Source of the DNA: Ktedonosporobacter rubrisoli
GTDB taxonomy: Bacteria; Chloroflexota; Ktedonobacteria; Ktedonobacterales; Ktedonobacteraceae
Reading direction: 5' to 3'
DNA: 64,000 bases
Assembly: GCF_004208415.1 (NCBI RefSeq)
Contig: NZ_CP035758.1
Location: 5,270,001 to 5,334,000, forward strand
Under the pieces are notes generated by a model. It searched no databases. It saw only the letters and a program-made list of their open reading frames with translations, and was not told the DNA's origin. This document shows positions 25,578 through 34,196 of the stretch, one piece after another (within the stretch, counting starts at the first letter, position 1; the number at the start of each line of letters is the position of its first letter). The position numbers and the translations under genes were made by a program.

Positions 25578-26519
25578 TTAGCGCCTGGCGGCCTGCTGAG
25601 AGCATAAAGCGAGAACTTCTTCACGCCTGGGTAAGGCCGGGCGTGCCCCAAACTTCGTAGTGGCCAGGGCTGCGGCAGCGCTGGCAAAGGGGCCGGCCTC
25701 GTTTAAATTATGGCCTTGAGCCAACGCTACGGCCAGGGCTGCTACAAAAGTATCGCCTGCCCCGGTTGCATCAACGCTTTTGACAGGTATTCTTGGCAGC
25801 CAGCACTCGCCATTCCGCCACAGCAACAGATCTCCTTGCTCCCCAGCCTGCACTGCGGCTATCTTTACCCCACGCGCTAATAGTTGCCTGGCTGCCTCAC
25901 TAGCGCTTTCGCGGTCACTTACCGCAACACCGGTGATAACCTGGGCCTCTTTGGTGTCTGGCTTGATAATATCTACCATGGATAACAATTCATCAGGTAA
26001 AGGGACTGGAGGCGCGGGATCAAAGAGCACGCGGACCCCGGCCTCGTAGCCAATCTGCACGCCAGCTCTGGCTACTGGCAAAGGCACTTCCAGTTGCGTC
26101 AGCAAGCATCTCGTCGTCTGCAGGGCCTCGTGAGCAGCTTGCACATCAGCAACTGTAAGGTTATGGCAGGCCCCCAGGGCCACCATCATCTGCTTGCGTC
26201 CATGCGGATTTACCTGAATTAAGGACATCCCCGTCGATGCCTGCTTATCTCGCACAATGTAGCGCGTATCAACATGCTCATCCTTGAAACTAGCGATAAT
26301 CTCATCGCCCTGCTTATCCTGGCCAACGCGGGCCACCAGAGCAACACGGGCACCCAGCCGTGCCGCAGCCACCGCCTGATTGGCTCCCTTTCCCCCTGGA
26401 GTCATAAGAAAATCATCTCCAACTACCGTCTCGCCCTGTTCTGGCAAGCGCTCTCCGCGCACAACATAGTCAATATATGCGCCCCCAACGACAACGAGAT
26501 CCCAGTTAGTCTCTGGCAT
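25578..26519 (-). CDS. rbsK: Ribokinase (PfkB family)
   Basis: A 313-residue PfkB-family sugar kinase. The N-terminal substrate-binding GGxGxNQ motif appears as PGGKGANQAVAAARLGA (near residues 41-57), followed by GQDKQGD, and the C-terminal ATP/catalytic motif as VDATGAGDTFVAALAVAL with the base Asp. These are standard for RbsK, which makes ribose 5-phosphate in the cytoplasm. GGGAGAG before ATG supports the start. No ribose transporter is adjacent; upstream lies a possible remnant of a LacI-type regulator, as if an original rbs operon had been reduced. Other PfkB substrates cannot be excluded. Confidence 0.9.
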   Translation of the reverse strand: MPETNWDLVVVGGAYIDYVVRGERLPEQGETVVGDDFLMTPGGKGANQAVAAARLGARVALVARVGQDKQGDEIIASFKDEHVDTRYIVRDKQASTGMSLIQVNPHGRKQMMVALGACHNLTVADVQAAHEALQTTRCLLTQLEVPLPVARAGVQIGYEAGVRVLFDPAPPVPLPDELLSMVDIIKPDTKEAQVITGVAVSDRESASEAARQLLARGVKIAAVQAGEQGDLLLWRNGECWLPRIPVKSVDATGAGDTFVAALAVALAQGHNLNEAGPFASAAAALATTKFGARPALPRREEVLALCSQQAARR

Positions 26520-26639
26520 TAGCTTCTCTCCCTTTATCTGTTGAACAAACTCTGCTTCTCGGTTCGATACGTTTTCCCGGCCCGTTCAGGGCTCTCTTCT
26601 CCCCAACCCTACCGGCAATAAAAACACGCAGCGCGCGCT

Positions 26640-26834
26640 CTACCTGTGACACCCGCTATCTCTCTTTCTTAGCAATTCCGGCTCAATAACCTGGCGTTTC
26701 ACAAGGATGGGCAGCATATTCGCGGCGCTGTTACTTTCCTGTGCTACGAGACGTGTCTGTGCAAGAGTAGGGAAAATGAACGTTACTGAGGCAGTCAGCA
26801 GGGAGGCAACAACGTCAGAAGCCAAGGCAGCCAA
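26640..26834 (-). pseudogene. Possible remnant of a LacI-family regulator
   Basis: A 64-residue frame with no ribosome site, whose last part, MLPILVKRQVIEPELLRKRD, resembles the end of LacI/GalR repressors, where a helix is followed by a PE-L-VRDS-type strand. The first part (ASDVVASLLTASVTFIF) only vaguely recalls the DNA-binding domain. Its place just upstream of ribokinase on the same strand is where rbsR often sits. Evidence is weak and rests on eye alignment. Confidence 0.28.
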
Positions 26835-26906
26835 GGCTCTTAGAAAGCATGTTAGAGCAGGCCGGGCATAACGGCAAGTTTGACGTTTCCCATCGAAGGA
26901 GAGACG

Positions 26907-27317
26907 ATGAAAACAGCAGAATTAGTGAAGGAAGTGATGCATCGGGCAGGCCTTAATTCACGCATACAGGCTGAGAACGCCATTCGGGCCACGCTTGAAA
27001 CGATCTCCGAACATTTAACGCCAGAAGAGGCGGAGAATTTTTCGGCCCAACTTCCGCCTGAATTGGCGAGCTACATGCAACAGCCATTCTCAGGCGTAGC
27101 CGAGCGCTTTGCCCTGGCAGAATTCTTCGAGCGCGTGAGCCAGCGCGAAGGTATTGGCCTGCAGGCTGCAACGTTCCATGCCAGAGCTGTGGCCGCCGTA
27201 GTGGCCGAGGCTATTACTGTAGGCCAGGTAGAGCATTTGCGGGCTCAGCTCCCAAGGGATATCGCCCAGCTCTTTAACGTACAGAATGCAGGAGAAATTC
27301 CTGAGTTGAAACAATAG
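26907..27317 (+). CDS. DUF2267 family protein
   Basis: A 136-residue helical protein matching DUF2267: ENAIRATLETISEHLTPEEA, FSAQLPPELASYM and EFFERVSQREGI, then a second, similar repeat (HARAVAAVVAEAITVGQVEHL and RAQLPRDIAQLF). The two halves are internal duplicates. The family is often encoded with stress and envelope genes and has no proven activity. Start at 26907 has GAAGGAGAGACG upstream, better than an ATG 9 codons earlier. The next gene follows 39 bases later, in the same direction, as a likely operon. Confidence 0.85.
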   Translation: MKTAELVKEVMHRAGLNSRIQAENAIRATLETISEHLTPEEAENFSAQLPPELASYMQQPFSGVAERFALAEFFERVSQREGIGLQAATFHARAVAAVVAEAITVGQVEHLRAQLPRDIAQLFNVQNAGEIPELKQ

Positions 27318-27356
27318 ATTGAAAACATAGGCAGGCGTTTGGAGGAGGTGTCAGCT

Positions 27357-28064
27357 ATGGCCAAGAAACATCAGCAGCGACCCGCCAGAGAAGCAGCAGG
27401 CCGTAATAATCCCGAGAAAAGCACAGTTATCACGACTGGACCATATAAGAAACCTGAGACCTACCAGGAACAAGCGGCCTTACATGAGAATCCAGAGAAG
27501 CAAGCCCAGGCGAGCAGGGTTCATCCTGAAAGAGATCCCCATCCCGGTCAGACCCATAAGAGCGATTCGCAGGCCCGGCTTGAGGATCGCGAATCGCGCA
27601 GCGGAACAGAATCCAACGCGGGCAACCCACGCAAGGCAGCCAGGGTTCACGAGAGCGCTCAGGGCAAGCAACCAGCAGCACATCCCGAAGGCGTAAACTA
27701 TAGCTATGATCTGCAAGTAGCTCAGCGTCCAGCTGGCGATCTCGGCCTGGGCGAAGCAGAGGTGCCCGGCGACACACTTTCGGCCATGGACATCAAGGAG
27801 CTCCATACCAAGCTTGCTGACCTGACAGACGATGAGCTTAAACAAATCCAGATCTTACCGGTTGGCACACGCCTGGAACAAGGATCAAGGTATATCGATC
27901 TACAGCATCTGGAGCAAGGCGACTTTGTGGCAACTGCCAGCATGGTATCTGGCTCGAATAATCTTTATGTCGCCAAGAAGGATGCTCCTTACGTGCTCTG
28001 GAATCGGCTTAACCAGGTCACTAATCCTGCCCGCCTCGATGAGCCTGGACAGGCGCAGGCATAA
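27357..28064 (+). CDS. Hypothetical protein with long disordered N-terminus
   Basis: A 235-residue protein. The first 120 residues are highly polar (rich in Gln, Glu, Lys, His, Pro, Ser) and surely disordered, with repeated HPE and NPEK patterns. From about residue 145 an ordered part begins: MDIKELHTKLADLTDDELKQ, then ILPVGTRLEQGSRYIDLQHL, a small domain found in hypothetical proteins of soil bacteria. The ribosome site is GGAGGAGGTG. It follows the DUF2267 gene in an apparent operon, ended by a hairpin. A role in stress or desiccation tolerance is only suggested by composition and context. Confidence 0.7.
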   Translation: MAKKHQQRPAREAAGRNNPEKSTVITTGPYKKPETYQEQAALHENPEKQAQASRVHPERDPHPGQTHKSDSQARLEDRESRSGTESNAGNPRKAARVHESAQGKQPAAHPEGVNYSYDLQVAQRPAGDLGLGEAEVPGDTLSAMDIKELHTKLADLTDDELKQIQILPVGTRLEQGSRYIDLQHLEQGDFVATASMVSGSNNLYVAKKDAPYVLWNRLNQVTNPARLDEPGQAQA

Positions 28065-28067
28065 ACT

Positions 28068-28096
28068 GCTAAGCCCGGAAATCGTTCGGGCTTAGC
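28068..28096 (+). terminator. Hairpin terminator
   Basis: GCTAAGCCCG and CGGGCTTAGC form a perfect 10-bp stem with a 9-base loop, right after the stop, followed by TTCGTTCC. Confidence 0.75.
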
Positions 28097-28134
28097 TTCG
28101 TTCCTCCGCTTTTCCCATGGAGCGCAAAAATAGG

Positions 28135-28602
28135 TTATCTGTCGCCCATCATGGGAATATTTGGGCTATACGCATCGTCACGGACCCCAATTCTTGCATC
28201 AACTGGATTGACGATAAACGGCCGGTCACAGCGAGGCACAGTTATATCGTATGCACCGCAGCGACGAAGAATATCTTTGGCCTCCATGGAGCGCAATTCA
28301 GTATCCAGGACGATCACTATGCGTCGGGCCGCAATCTCCTCACAATAGTAATACACTTCCTCACGCGGCATGCCCAGCGCTAAAAGAGCTTCAGATATAT
28401 CATCATTGGCGATAACTATCATATCCTCATTGCGCCTGGCATCAGCTGCCATCCTGCTTGCTATTCTGGCAATTCCCTCCTTCTGCTTCAGCCAGCAAAT
28501 AGCCTCTCGATAGCCAGCTCTATGGAGCTTGTCTATTGCTCTCTCGGCACGATTGCGATCGATAAAGACTCCTACTACAATGGAACTTTTCTCTTCAGCC
28601 AT
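28135..28602 (-). CDS. General stress protein 17M-like (YflT family) protein
   Basis: A 155-residue protein. The N-terminus SIVVGVFIDRNRAERAIDKL HRAGY is the ferredoxin-like alpha-beta opening of the heat-induced stress 17M/YflT domain (VGVF-D...A..AI..L...G). A second half, MPREEVYYYCEEIAARRIVI, repeats the pattern of GxPxxxAxxYxxxVxxGxxLVxV seen in this family. Function unknown; members are induced by general stress. AAGGAGGAATGTG precedes ATG. It is convergent with the DUF2267 operon, whose terminator lies between them. Confidence 0.75.
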   Translation of the reverse strand: MAEEKSSIVVGVFIDRNRAERAIDKLHRAGYREAICWLKQKEGIARIASRMAADARRNEDMIVIANDDISEALLALGMPREEVYYYCEEIAARRIVIVLDTELRSMEAKDILRRCGAYDITVPRCDRPFIVNPVDARIGVRDDAYSPNIPMMGDR

Positions 28603-28757
28603 CACATTCCTCCTTCAGCTCTCACGCTCTAGAGCCGTAGGGTTATAAGGGGCATCAACGTCGTAAGCATGCGAAAGCAGGCTCGGACGCAAACTATAAT
28701 AAGATAAAGTGGAGAGTCATCGGTCCCTACTGCCATTTTCACGCTTGCAACAGAAAG

Positions 28758-28788
28758 AAAGTGACACAGCCCAAAGCCATGTCACTTT
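28758..28788 (-). terminator. Hairpin terminator after the RidA gene
   Basis: AAAGTGACA and TGTCACTTT form a perfect 9-bp stem with a 13-base loop; on the reverse strand a TTTC-rich stretch follows. Confidence 0.65.
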
Positions 28789-28854
28789 GCAGAAATTGCA
28801 GTTTAAATTAACGCACTTCTAAATTTTTGCGCCTTATGCAGCAAGTTGTTATAC

Positions 28855-29310
28855 TTAAACTTCGACAATTATCTCCAGCTCTACCGGAGCGCCAGCGGGC
28901 AACTCGGCAAGCCCAATAGCGAAACGCGCATGCTTACCAGTCTCGCCAAAGATCTCTTCCAGCAACTGGGAAGCACCGTTTATCACGCGCGGCTGATCGA
29001 CAAACCCTTCGGCCGAGGCCACGAATCCGTTAAGTTTGACAACGCGCTTGATAGCATCAAGGGAGCCGGTGATGCTGCGCACTTCGGCCAGGCAGTTAAG
29101 CAAGGCCAGGCGAGCCGCCTCCTGGCCCTGCTCAATCGAGACGTCCCGCCCCAGCTTTCCCTGAATGGTCAATTTGCCATCTACGGTTGGGGTCTGGCCA
29201 GAGGCAAAAATAAGATTGCCTGTCTGTACGGCAGGCACATAGGTATAGGCAGGGGCTGGCAGTTGCGGAATAGTCAGGCCCAACTCTTTAACACGCTGTT
29301 CAAAAGACAT
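28855..29310 (-). CDS. RidA family (YjgF/UK114) enamine/imine deaminase-like protein
   Basis: A 151-residue RidA-superfamily protein of the longer subclass with a helical N-terminal extension (FEQRVKELGL). The core shows NLIFASGQTPTVDGK, the Arg-bearing KHARFAIGLAELPAGAPVELE segment that positions the substrate carboxylate in active RidA, and the closing IIVEV. RidA enzymes hydrolyse reactive enamines such as 2-aminoacrylate released by PLP enzymes. It lies 27 bases after a PLP-dependent D-amino-acid enzyme gene on the same strand, which is a strong contextual match. Whether this subclass deaminates is not settled by motifs alone. Confidence 0.88.
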   Translation of the reverse strand: MSFEQRVKELGLTIPQLPAPAYTYVPAVQTGNLIFASGQTPTVDGKLTIQGKLGRDVSIEQGQEAARLALLNCLAEVRSITGSLDAIKRVVKLNGFVASAEGFVDQPRVINGASQLLEEIFGETGKHARFAIGLAELPAGAPVELEIIVEV

Positions 29311-29337
29311 ATCTCAATTCTCCTTCTGCACCAACTA

Positions 29338-30450
29338 CTATTGACGACGACCGCGAGCCGCTACGCTCCACGCGTCTTTTACCGATCCATCGCGTATAAC
29401 AAGCAGTTCATCAGACAAATTGACCGATGTGCATACATGATTAGGGAAAAAGGTAAGCTTGTCACCAATCTGAGGCGAAAAACCTGGCGCCAGGCGCACA
29501 ATGCCATGCTCTTCATTCATTCTCTCAACCAGGCCGCTCTTGCCATCGGTAGTAATACCATAGCCCTCCAGGCCGACCTTTTCAGGGATCACATCGCCAC
29601 AGAACGTCTTCGAGCCCGCATCTATGACTGCCAGATCGGGCGCGGGCCGGCTCACAACTGTGGCAAGAATCGATAAGGCAATCTCAGCATACGTGCTGGT
29701 ACCAGCTCCGGTGGTCATCCGATCAAAAAACACATAGGTTCCGGGGCGCACCTCGGTCACGCCAGGAACCAGAACGGCTCCGGAAGAGGTGGGAGTCGAT
29801 CCTATGCTCACCTCTTTGATCGGTATACCAGCCTCGCGCAAGCGGGTGGTCAGAGCCACCATCAGTTCACCTTCCTGCCGGCCCAGCACTTGCGGATCGG
29901 ATGAGGTTGCGCCGGCAAAGGAAGCTCCGCGGAAGGTAAAGATGCCATCTAGCTCCAGCCCTGGTGCGGCCATAGCTTGTCTGCATAATTCTTCGGCTTT
30001 TTCAGGCGCTACCCCCGTTCGTTTCAAGCCCGAATCGATCTCGACACGCACAAAGATAGTCGCACCTGCCGAGGCTGCGGCCTCTGAAAGCTGCTGGATG
30101 CCGACAGCACTCTCTACGCCCACAATAAGATGAGACTCCCGCGCCAGCCTGGCCGCTCGCTCAGCCTTCTCTCGTCCAATCACAGGATAGGCTACAAATA
30201 TATCGCGAATCCCCGCTGCGCTAAAGACTTCAGCTTCGCTTAACTTTGCTACGGTGATTCCCCCGGCACCGGCACGCAGTTGCCTGGAAGCTATCTCTAA
30301 CGTTTTATGCGTTTTAATATGGGGCCGCAGGCGCACACCGTTCTGAGCAGCCATATTTGCATAGCGTTGAATATTCGCTTCAAGTCGCTCTTCGTTGACG
30401 AGCAGTGCAGGAGTATCAATATCAGCGATAGACCTGCCAGTAATAGACAT
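29338..30450 (-). CDS. D-threonine aldolase / D-serine dehydratase-like PLP enzyme
   Basis: A 370-residue fold-type III PLP enzyme with an alanine-racemase-like barrel. The opening DIDTPALLVNEERLEANI and RLRPHIKTHKTLEIA (PLP lysine, K46) are the signature of the DSD1/D-threonine aldolase family, and the C-terminal FFPNHVCTSVN provides the His and Cys metal ligands. Substrates are D-serine, D-threonine or 3-hydroxyaspartate; the exact one is open. The start at 30450 follows AAGGGAG; the long upstream extension has no family match. Forms an operon with RidA, which would clear the enamine it releases. Confidence 0.9.
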   Translation of the reverse strand: MSITGRSIADIDTPALLVNEERLEANIQRYANMAAQNGVRLRPHIKTHKTLEIASRQLRAGAGGITVAKLSEAEVFSAAGIRDIFVAYPVIGREKAERAARLARESHLIVGVESAVGIQQLSEAAASAGATIFVRVEIDSGLKRTGVAPEKAEELCRQAMAAPGLELDGIFTFRGASFAGATSSDPQVLGRQEGELMVALTTRLREAGIPIKEVSIGSTPTSSGAVLVPGVTEVRPGTYVFFDRMTTGAGTSTYAEIALSILATVVSRPAPDLAVIDAGSKTFCGDVIPEKVGLEGYGITTDGKSGLVERMNEEHGIVRLAPGFSPQIGDKLTFFPNHVCTSVNLSDELLVIRDGSVKDAWSVAARGRRQ

Positions 30451-30668
30451 CTCTAAGCTCCCTTCTTGCTTGCGCCGACTCTCATAGGCACAAAGTAGCC
30501 AGGAGGGCGGCAGCATGACGATGCAAGCACATCTCTCTCTAGTATGCCACACAACCAGGCTCTTCATGAAGGGATCTTGTTGTACAATATGCTTACGCTG
30601 AATGCTTGAGACGCTTAAGGATAGCTACCGAGCGCAATTTTAAAGATACAGTAAAGGATTGTTGAGCT

Positions 30669-31451
30669 ATGCCTCAAACTGATACGCAAGCCTCAACCCG
30701 GGCAGAGGAAAATACGCTTCGCCTGACCTTTGTGGGCAGCGGAGATATATTTGGCAGCGGAGGACGCCTACAAACCTGTATTGCGGTGGCAAGCCAGTCA
30801 AGTAGCTTCTTAATCGACTGTGGGGCCTCGGCGCTGATAGGTCTGCAGCGCTGCCAAATCGCCCCCAATAGCATTGATACAATCCTGCTCACGCATCTAC
30901 ACGGCGATCACTTTGCCGGCATTCCCTTCTTCATCCTGGACGCCCAGCTAAATAGCAAACGCAAAGACCCTCTGCTCATTGCTGGCCCGATCGGTACGCG
31001 GCAACGTTTGTTCACTACTATGGAGGCGCTTTTCCCTGGCTTAGCGCATACCCAACAGAAATTCTCGCTTGAAATCAAGGAGCTTACAGCTGAACAGACC
31101 TATGTTCTGCCCCATCTCAGCGTTACACCTTACCCGGTTGAGCACGCCAGCGGAGCTCCCTCGCTAGCGCTACGCATCACCTGCGCGCAAAAAACCATCA
31201 CCTACACTGGCGATACGCAGTGGACTGATACGCTTATCCCGGCGGCGCAAGATGCAGATCTCCTTATCGCCGAGGCCTACTTCTTTGAAAAGCGCGTAAA
31301 ATACCATCTGGATCTGCAAACGCTCCTCGCCCACCGGGACGAGCTGCAGGCAAGGCGCGTTATCCTGACCCATATGCACCAGGATATGCTCGCAAGAGGT
31401 CAGAGCGCGCCTTTTGAACTGGCCGAGGATGGCAAGCTCATCGAGCTCTAG
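30669..31451 (+). CDS. RNase Z-like metallo-beta-lactamase-fold hydrolase
   Basis: A 260-residue MBL-fold protein. It begins LRLTFVGSGDIFGSGGRLQT, a strand-loop typical of RNase Z and its relatives, and has the zinc motif LLTHLHGDHFAGIPFFI (HxHxDH) near residue 75, then VEHASGAPSLALRI, YTGDTQW and a late HMHQDM. The missing flexible arm speaks against true tRNA 3' processing, and many such proteins act on cyclic nucleotides or small phosphodiesters. Cytoplasmic, single gene, divergent from the D-amino-acid operon. Confidence 0.87.
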   Translation: MPQTDTQASTRAEENTLRLTFVGSGDIFGSGGRLQTCIAVASQSSSFLIDCGASALIGLQRCQIAPNSIDTILLTHLHGDHFAGIPFFILDAQLNSKRKDPLLIAGPIGTRQRLFTTMEALFPGLAHTQQKFSLEIKELTAEQTYVLPHLSVTPYPVEHASGAPSLALRITCAQKTITYTGDTQWTDTLIPAAQDADLLIAEAYFFEKRVKYHLDLQTLLAHRDELQARRVILTHMHQDMLARGQSAPFELAEDGKLIEL

Positions 31452-31494
31452 GCAGAAGCCTCCACTCGGAGCATCTTCTGCCGCCGCTGGCCCC

Positions 31495-31971
31495 TTATAC
31501 GTGCCTGCGTTCCCGAAAGAGAGCAATCTGGGAACAGTGTTCGCTGGTATGCTGGTAGATCATCTGCAGAAAATCTGCCAGGCAGCTATTCGGGTCGTAC
31601 CAGGATAGCGTGCCAGTTTTCTGGAGCATCTCGGCAGGAATTTTTGCCAGTAAGGCTGTCGATTGGATCTGTCCCTCGTTATACTCGTTCTCAACCTGCT
31701 GGGCCGTAAGGTATTTGCGCGCCTCTACCTCTGCAGCATTGAAGGCCTGCTGATCGGCACGGCAGCGCGCAATATACGCGCCTGGAGGAGCGCCAGAAAA
31801 CGTTTTGAACACCTCGACAAGGAGCTTTTCATAGGTTGCCAGATGCGCCAGAATATCTTTTACCGACCAATCTCCGCAGACTCCCGGGACATCCCACTCA
31901 GCCTCAGGCAAACCTTCGATGCTCTGCAGGGCCAATGTATGGCTCTTCTCCAGGATATCGGTAGTGCTCAT
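31495..31971 (-). CDS. DinB-superfamily protein (maleylpyruvate isomerase/ClbS-like)
   Basis: A 158-residue four-helix protein. The segment CGDWSVKDILAHLATYEKLL near residue 35 is the conserved first metal-ligand region of DinB-like proteins, and IYQHTSEHCSQIALF near the C-terminus provides the other two His. Such proteins use a metal with thiols (bacillithiol, mycothiol) or act as hydrolases of toxins. The specific activity is unknown. The start at 31971 is decided by AAGGAGGAAG. Convergent with the MBL-fold gene 43 bases away. Confidence 0.8.
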   Translation of the reverse strand: MSTTDILEKSHTLALQSIEGLPEAEWDVPGVCGDWSVKDILAHLATYEKLLVEVFKTFSGAPPGAYIARCRADQQAFNAAEVEARKYLTAQQVENEYNEGQIQSTALLAKIPAEMLQKTGTLSWYDPNSCLADFLQMIYQHTSEHCSQIALFRERRHV

Positions 31972-32202
31972 AAAGACTTCCTCCTTCACCGTTACATGCA
32001 ACTGAATACCCATACTAGTAATACTGCTGGCAAGCTTTTTTCGTTTCCGCTCATTGGTGCCCGCGAGTCTCCCTTCCACAACGCTCACTTGCTCCCGTGT
32101 CGGGCCCCACTGCTTGCCAAAAGCTGATATCATACAATTGCATCCGTAAGATGGCTGTTTGGATGCCGTAACAATGCTGTTTTTGCCTCAAAAGGAGATA
32201 AG

Positions 32203-33486
32203 ATGACCAGATTTGAACCCGTTCCCGGAGCACCAACCATCCGGGACATTGAACGTGCCCGCGAAGTAATTAGCTCTTCTGTCTCTGTGACACCGCTGCT
32301 CCATTCGCAGACCTTTAGCACGATGACAGGAGCCAACGTTTATTTAAAACCAGAAAACCTCCAGAAAGCCGGCTCCTTTAAGGTGCGCGGCGCTACTTAT
32401 AAGATTTCGCGCCTTAGCGAAGAGGAGCGTACTCGTGGGGTTGTGGCGACCTCGATGGGCAATCACGCCCAGGCCGTAGCCATCGCGGCTCGCGCGCTCG
32501 GCGTTCCGGCAACTATCGTTATGCCCGAACGTGCACCATTAGTAAAAGTGATGGCCACGCAAGGCTATGGCGCCAGAGTCATTCTACACGGAGAAACCTT
32601 TGAAGATGCCTATCAATTTGCTTGCAGGCTCCAGGAGGAGACGGGAGCAACGTTCATTCACTCATTTGATGATCACGATCTGATCGCCGGTCAAGGGACA
32701 TTGGGCCTGGAGATCCTCGAACAGGTTCCACAGGTTGATGCAATTATTGTGCCTGTGGGAGGCGGAGGACTGATCGCAGGGGTCACGGTAGCGGTTAAGT
32801 CACTGCGTCCCGACGTACAGATCATTGGCGTGCAAGCTGCGGGTGCTGACGCGGTTAAACGCTCGCTCGAAGCTGACAAGATCATAACCCTACCTCAGCT
32901 AAACACGATTGCCGATGGCATTCGCATCAATAGCCCGGGCAAATTACCTTTTGCAATCCTGCGCTCTTACCTGGACCAGATCGTGACTGTGGATGACAAG
33001 GAGATTGTGAGCGCACTGCTCCTCTTGTTGGAACGCTGTAAGTTACAAGTGGAAGGGGCCGGCTCGGTGGGCCTGGCCGCACTTCTCCATCCAGGCCTAT
33101 TGAATCTTGTCGGGAAAAATGTCGTGCTCTTGCTCTCGGGCGGCAATATCGATATCAATTTGCTGGGCGGCTTTATCGAATACGGTCTGGTAGCCCAGGG
33201 ACGTATTACTACGCTGCGCACCCTGTTGGATGACCGTCCTGGCGAGTTAAAGCGTTTGCTCACGCTCATTGCAGATCTGGATATCAATGTACGCGAGATG
33301 ACCTATTATCGAACCTTGCAGCCGGCTCCCCTGCCGCAAAACGAGGTGACGCTGATGGTAGAGACGCGCAACCATGACCATCTTGAGCAGCTATTACAGG
33401 TGTTACGCGAACAAAAGTGCGAGGTGTTGCAGGTCCATGTCTCTCTAAGCAGCGCGCGCCAAACCAATACGCCTTCAGGGCGCTAA
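32203..33486 (+). CDS. ilvA: Threonine ammonia-lyase with ACT domain
   Basis: A 427-residue fold-type II PLP enzyme. K60 in KAGSFKVRGA binds PLP; SMGNHAQAVA, PVGGGGLIAG and LLSGGNID complete the cofactor site. Residues 325-415 form a single ACT-like regulatory domain (TLLDDRPGELKRLLTLIADL), the arrangement of the shorter, often catabolic, threonine dehydratases that make 2-oxobutyrate and ammonia. The reaction passes through an enamine that RidA hydrolyses, and a RidA gene is 3 kb away. AAAGGAGATAAG is the ribosome site. An imperfect inverted repeat (GCATCC/GGATGC, 32140-32166) lies in its promoter region. Confidence 0.92.
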   Translation: MTRFEPVPGAPTIRDIERAREVISSSVSVTPLLHSQTFSTMTGANVYLKPENLQKAGSFKVRGATYKISRLSEEERTRGVVATSMGNHAQAVAIAARALGVPATIVMPERAPLVKVMATQGYGARVILHGETFEDAYQFACRLQEETGATFIHSFDDHDLIAGQGTLGLEILEQVPQVDAIIVPVGGGGLIAGVTVAVKSLRPDVQIIGVQAAGADAVKRSLEADKIITLPQLNTIADGIRINSPGKLPFAILRSYLDQIVTVDDKEIVSALLLLLERCKLQVEGAGSVGLAALLHPGLLNLVGKNVVLLLSGGNIDINLLGGFIEYGLVAQGRITTLRTLLDDRPGELKRLLTLIADLDINVREMTYYRTLQPAPLPQNEVTLMVETRNHDHLEQLLQVLREQKCEVLQVHVSLSSARQTNTPSGR

Positions 33487-33608
33487 GTCCCGCAATTACC
33501 GGGTTTGTTGAAGGAATAAGGACAGACCTCAATTAGCCAGCCCGAAGCCTGGACGCCCGCTGAAAGCTATCAAGAAGGCGTTAACAGGACTCGGGCAGGA
33601 AGAAGTAT

Positions 33609-34100
33609 TTAGCGCTGCTCAGAGGCGCGACCGGACAAGGCCTCGACTCGCTCTATACGATCCCCCGCGTACACCAGACCCTCGGTCAAAATCTGGGCAC
33701 CCAGCCAGCCCGTCTGCAGCCCGGAACAGGCCAGGCGCTGCACCTCTTGCGGAAAGCTGCAGATGGCATCATGCATGGTAAGGCCCCGCAAGAGCACCTC
33801 GCCAATGCGAAAGGTCTGGCCGGCAAGCTGGTGGAGAGCGCAGCCCTGCACCACGATATTGCGCCTGGCGCTGGCGCCCGGATCTTGCGGCGCTAACATT
33901 TTTCTTACGGCCGTCATCAGCTCTTGCTCAACCAGCGAGACCTCATAGCCTCCTTTATCCTCAGGAACACGCGAGCCATTGCGGAAATAATAGCGATCAC
34001 CCTCTATCCCGCGTCCGGGCACCAGGTGAGCGACTGGAATAGATGTCATTGGAGCACTTGCCTCTTGGGCAATATAGAGCGAGACAACATAACCTTCCAT
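33609..34100 (-). CDS. MOSC domain protein
   Basis: A 163-residue protein composed only of a MOSC domain, the beta-barrel found at the end of molybdenum-cofactor sulfurases and in YiiM-type proteins. Visible: GRGIEGDRYYF near residue 30, RRNIVVQGCALHQL, FRIGEVLLRG and the Cys in LACSGLQTGWLGA. Stand-alone MOSC proteins are thought to handle molybdenum cofactor or sulfur transfer. Immediately downstream on the same strand (96 bases after start of the next unit in transcription order) no Moco enzyme is complete, but the adjacent reverse-strand gene encodes two molybdopterin-fold domains. ATG at 34100 has AAAGGA 6 bases away. Confidence 0.85.
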   Translation of the reverse strand: MEGYVVSLYIAQEASAPMTSIPVAHLVPGRGIEGDRYYFRNGSRVPEDKGGYEVSLVEQELMTAVRKMLAPQDPGASARRNIVVQGCALHQLAGQTFRIGEVLLRGLTMHDAICSFPQEVQRLACSGLQTGWLGAQILTEGLVYAGDRIERVEALSGRASEQR

Positions 34101-34196
34101 ACGCATTCCTTTTATTTCCTCTCCTACAAAGGCGTTAGGGACAAGCTAGAAGCTGACCCAATCACAATCTTTCACGCACTAAGAGCTTAGCAGGAA

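Noticed and set aside
28846..29676. Forward open frame of 276 codons opposite RidA and the D-amino-acid enzyme
   Set aside because: Antisense to two recognisable genes, no domain features and no ribosome site.
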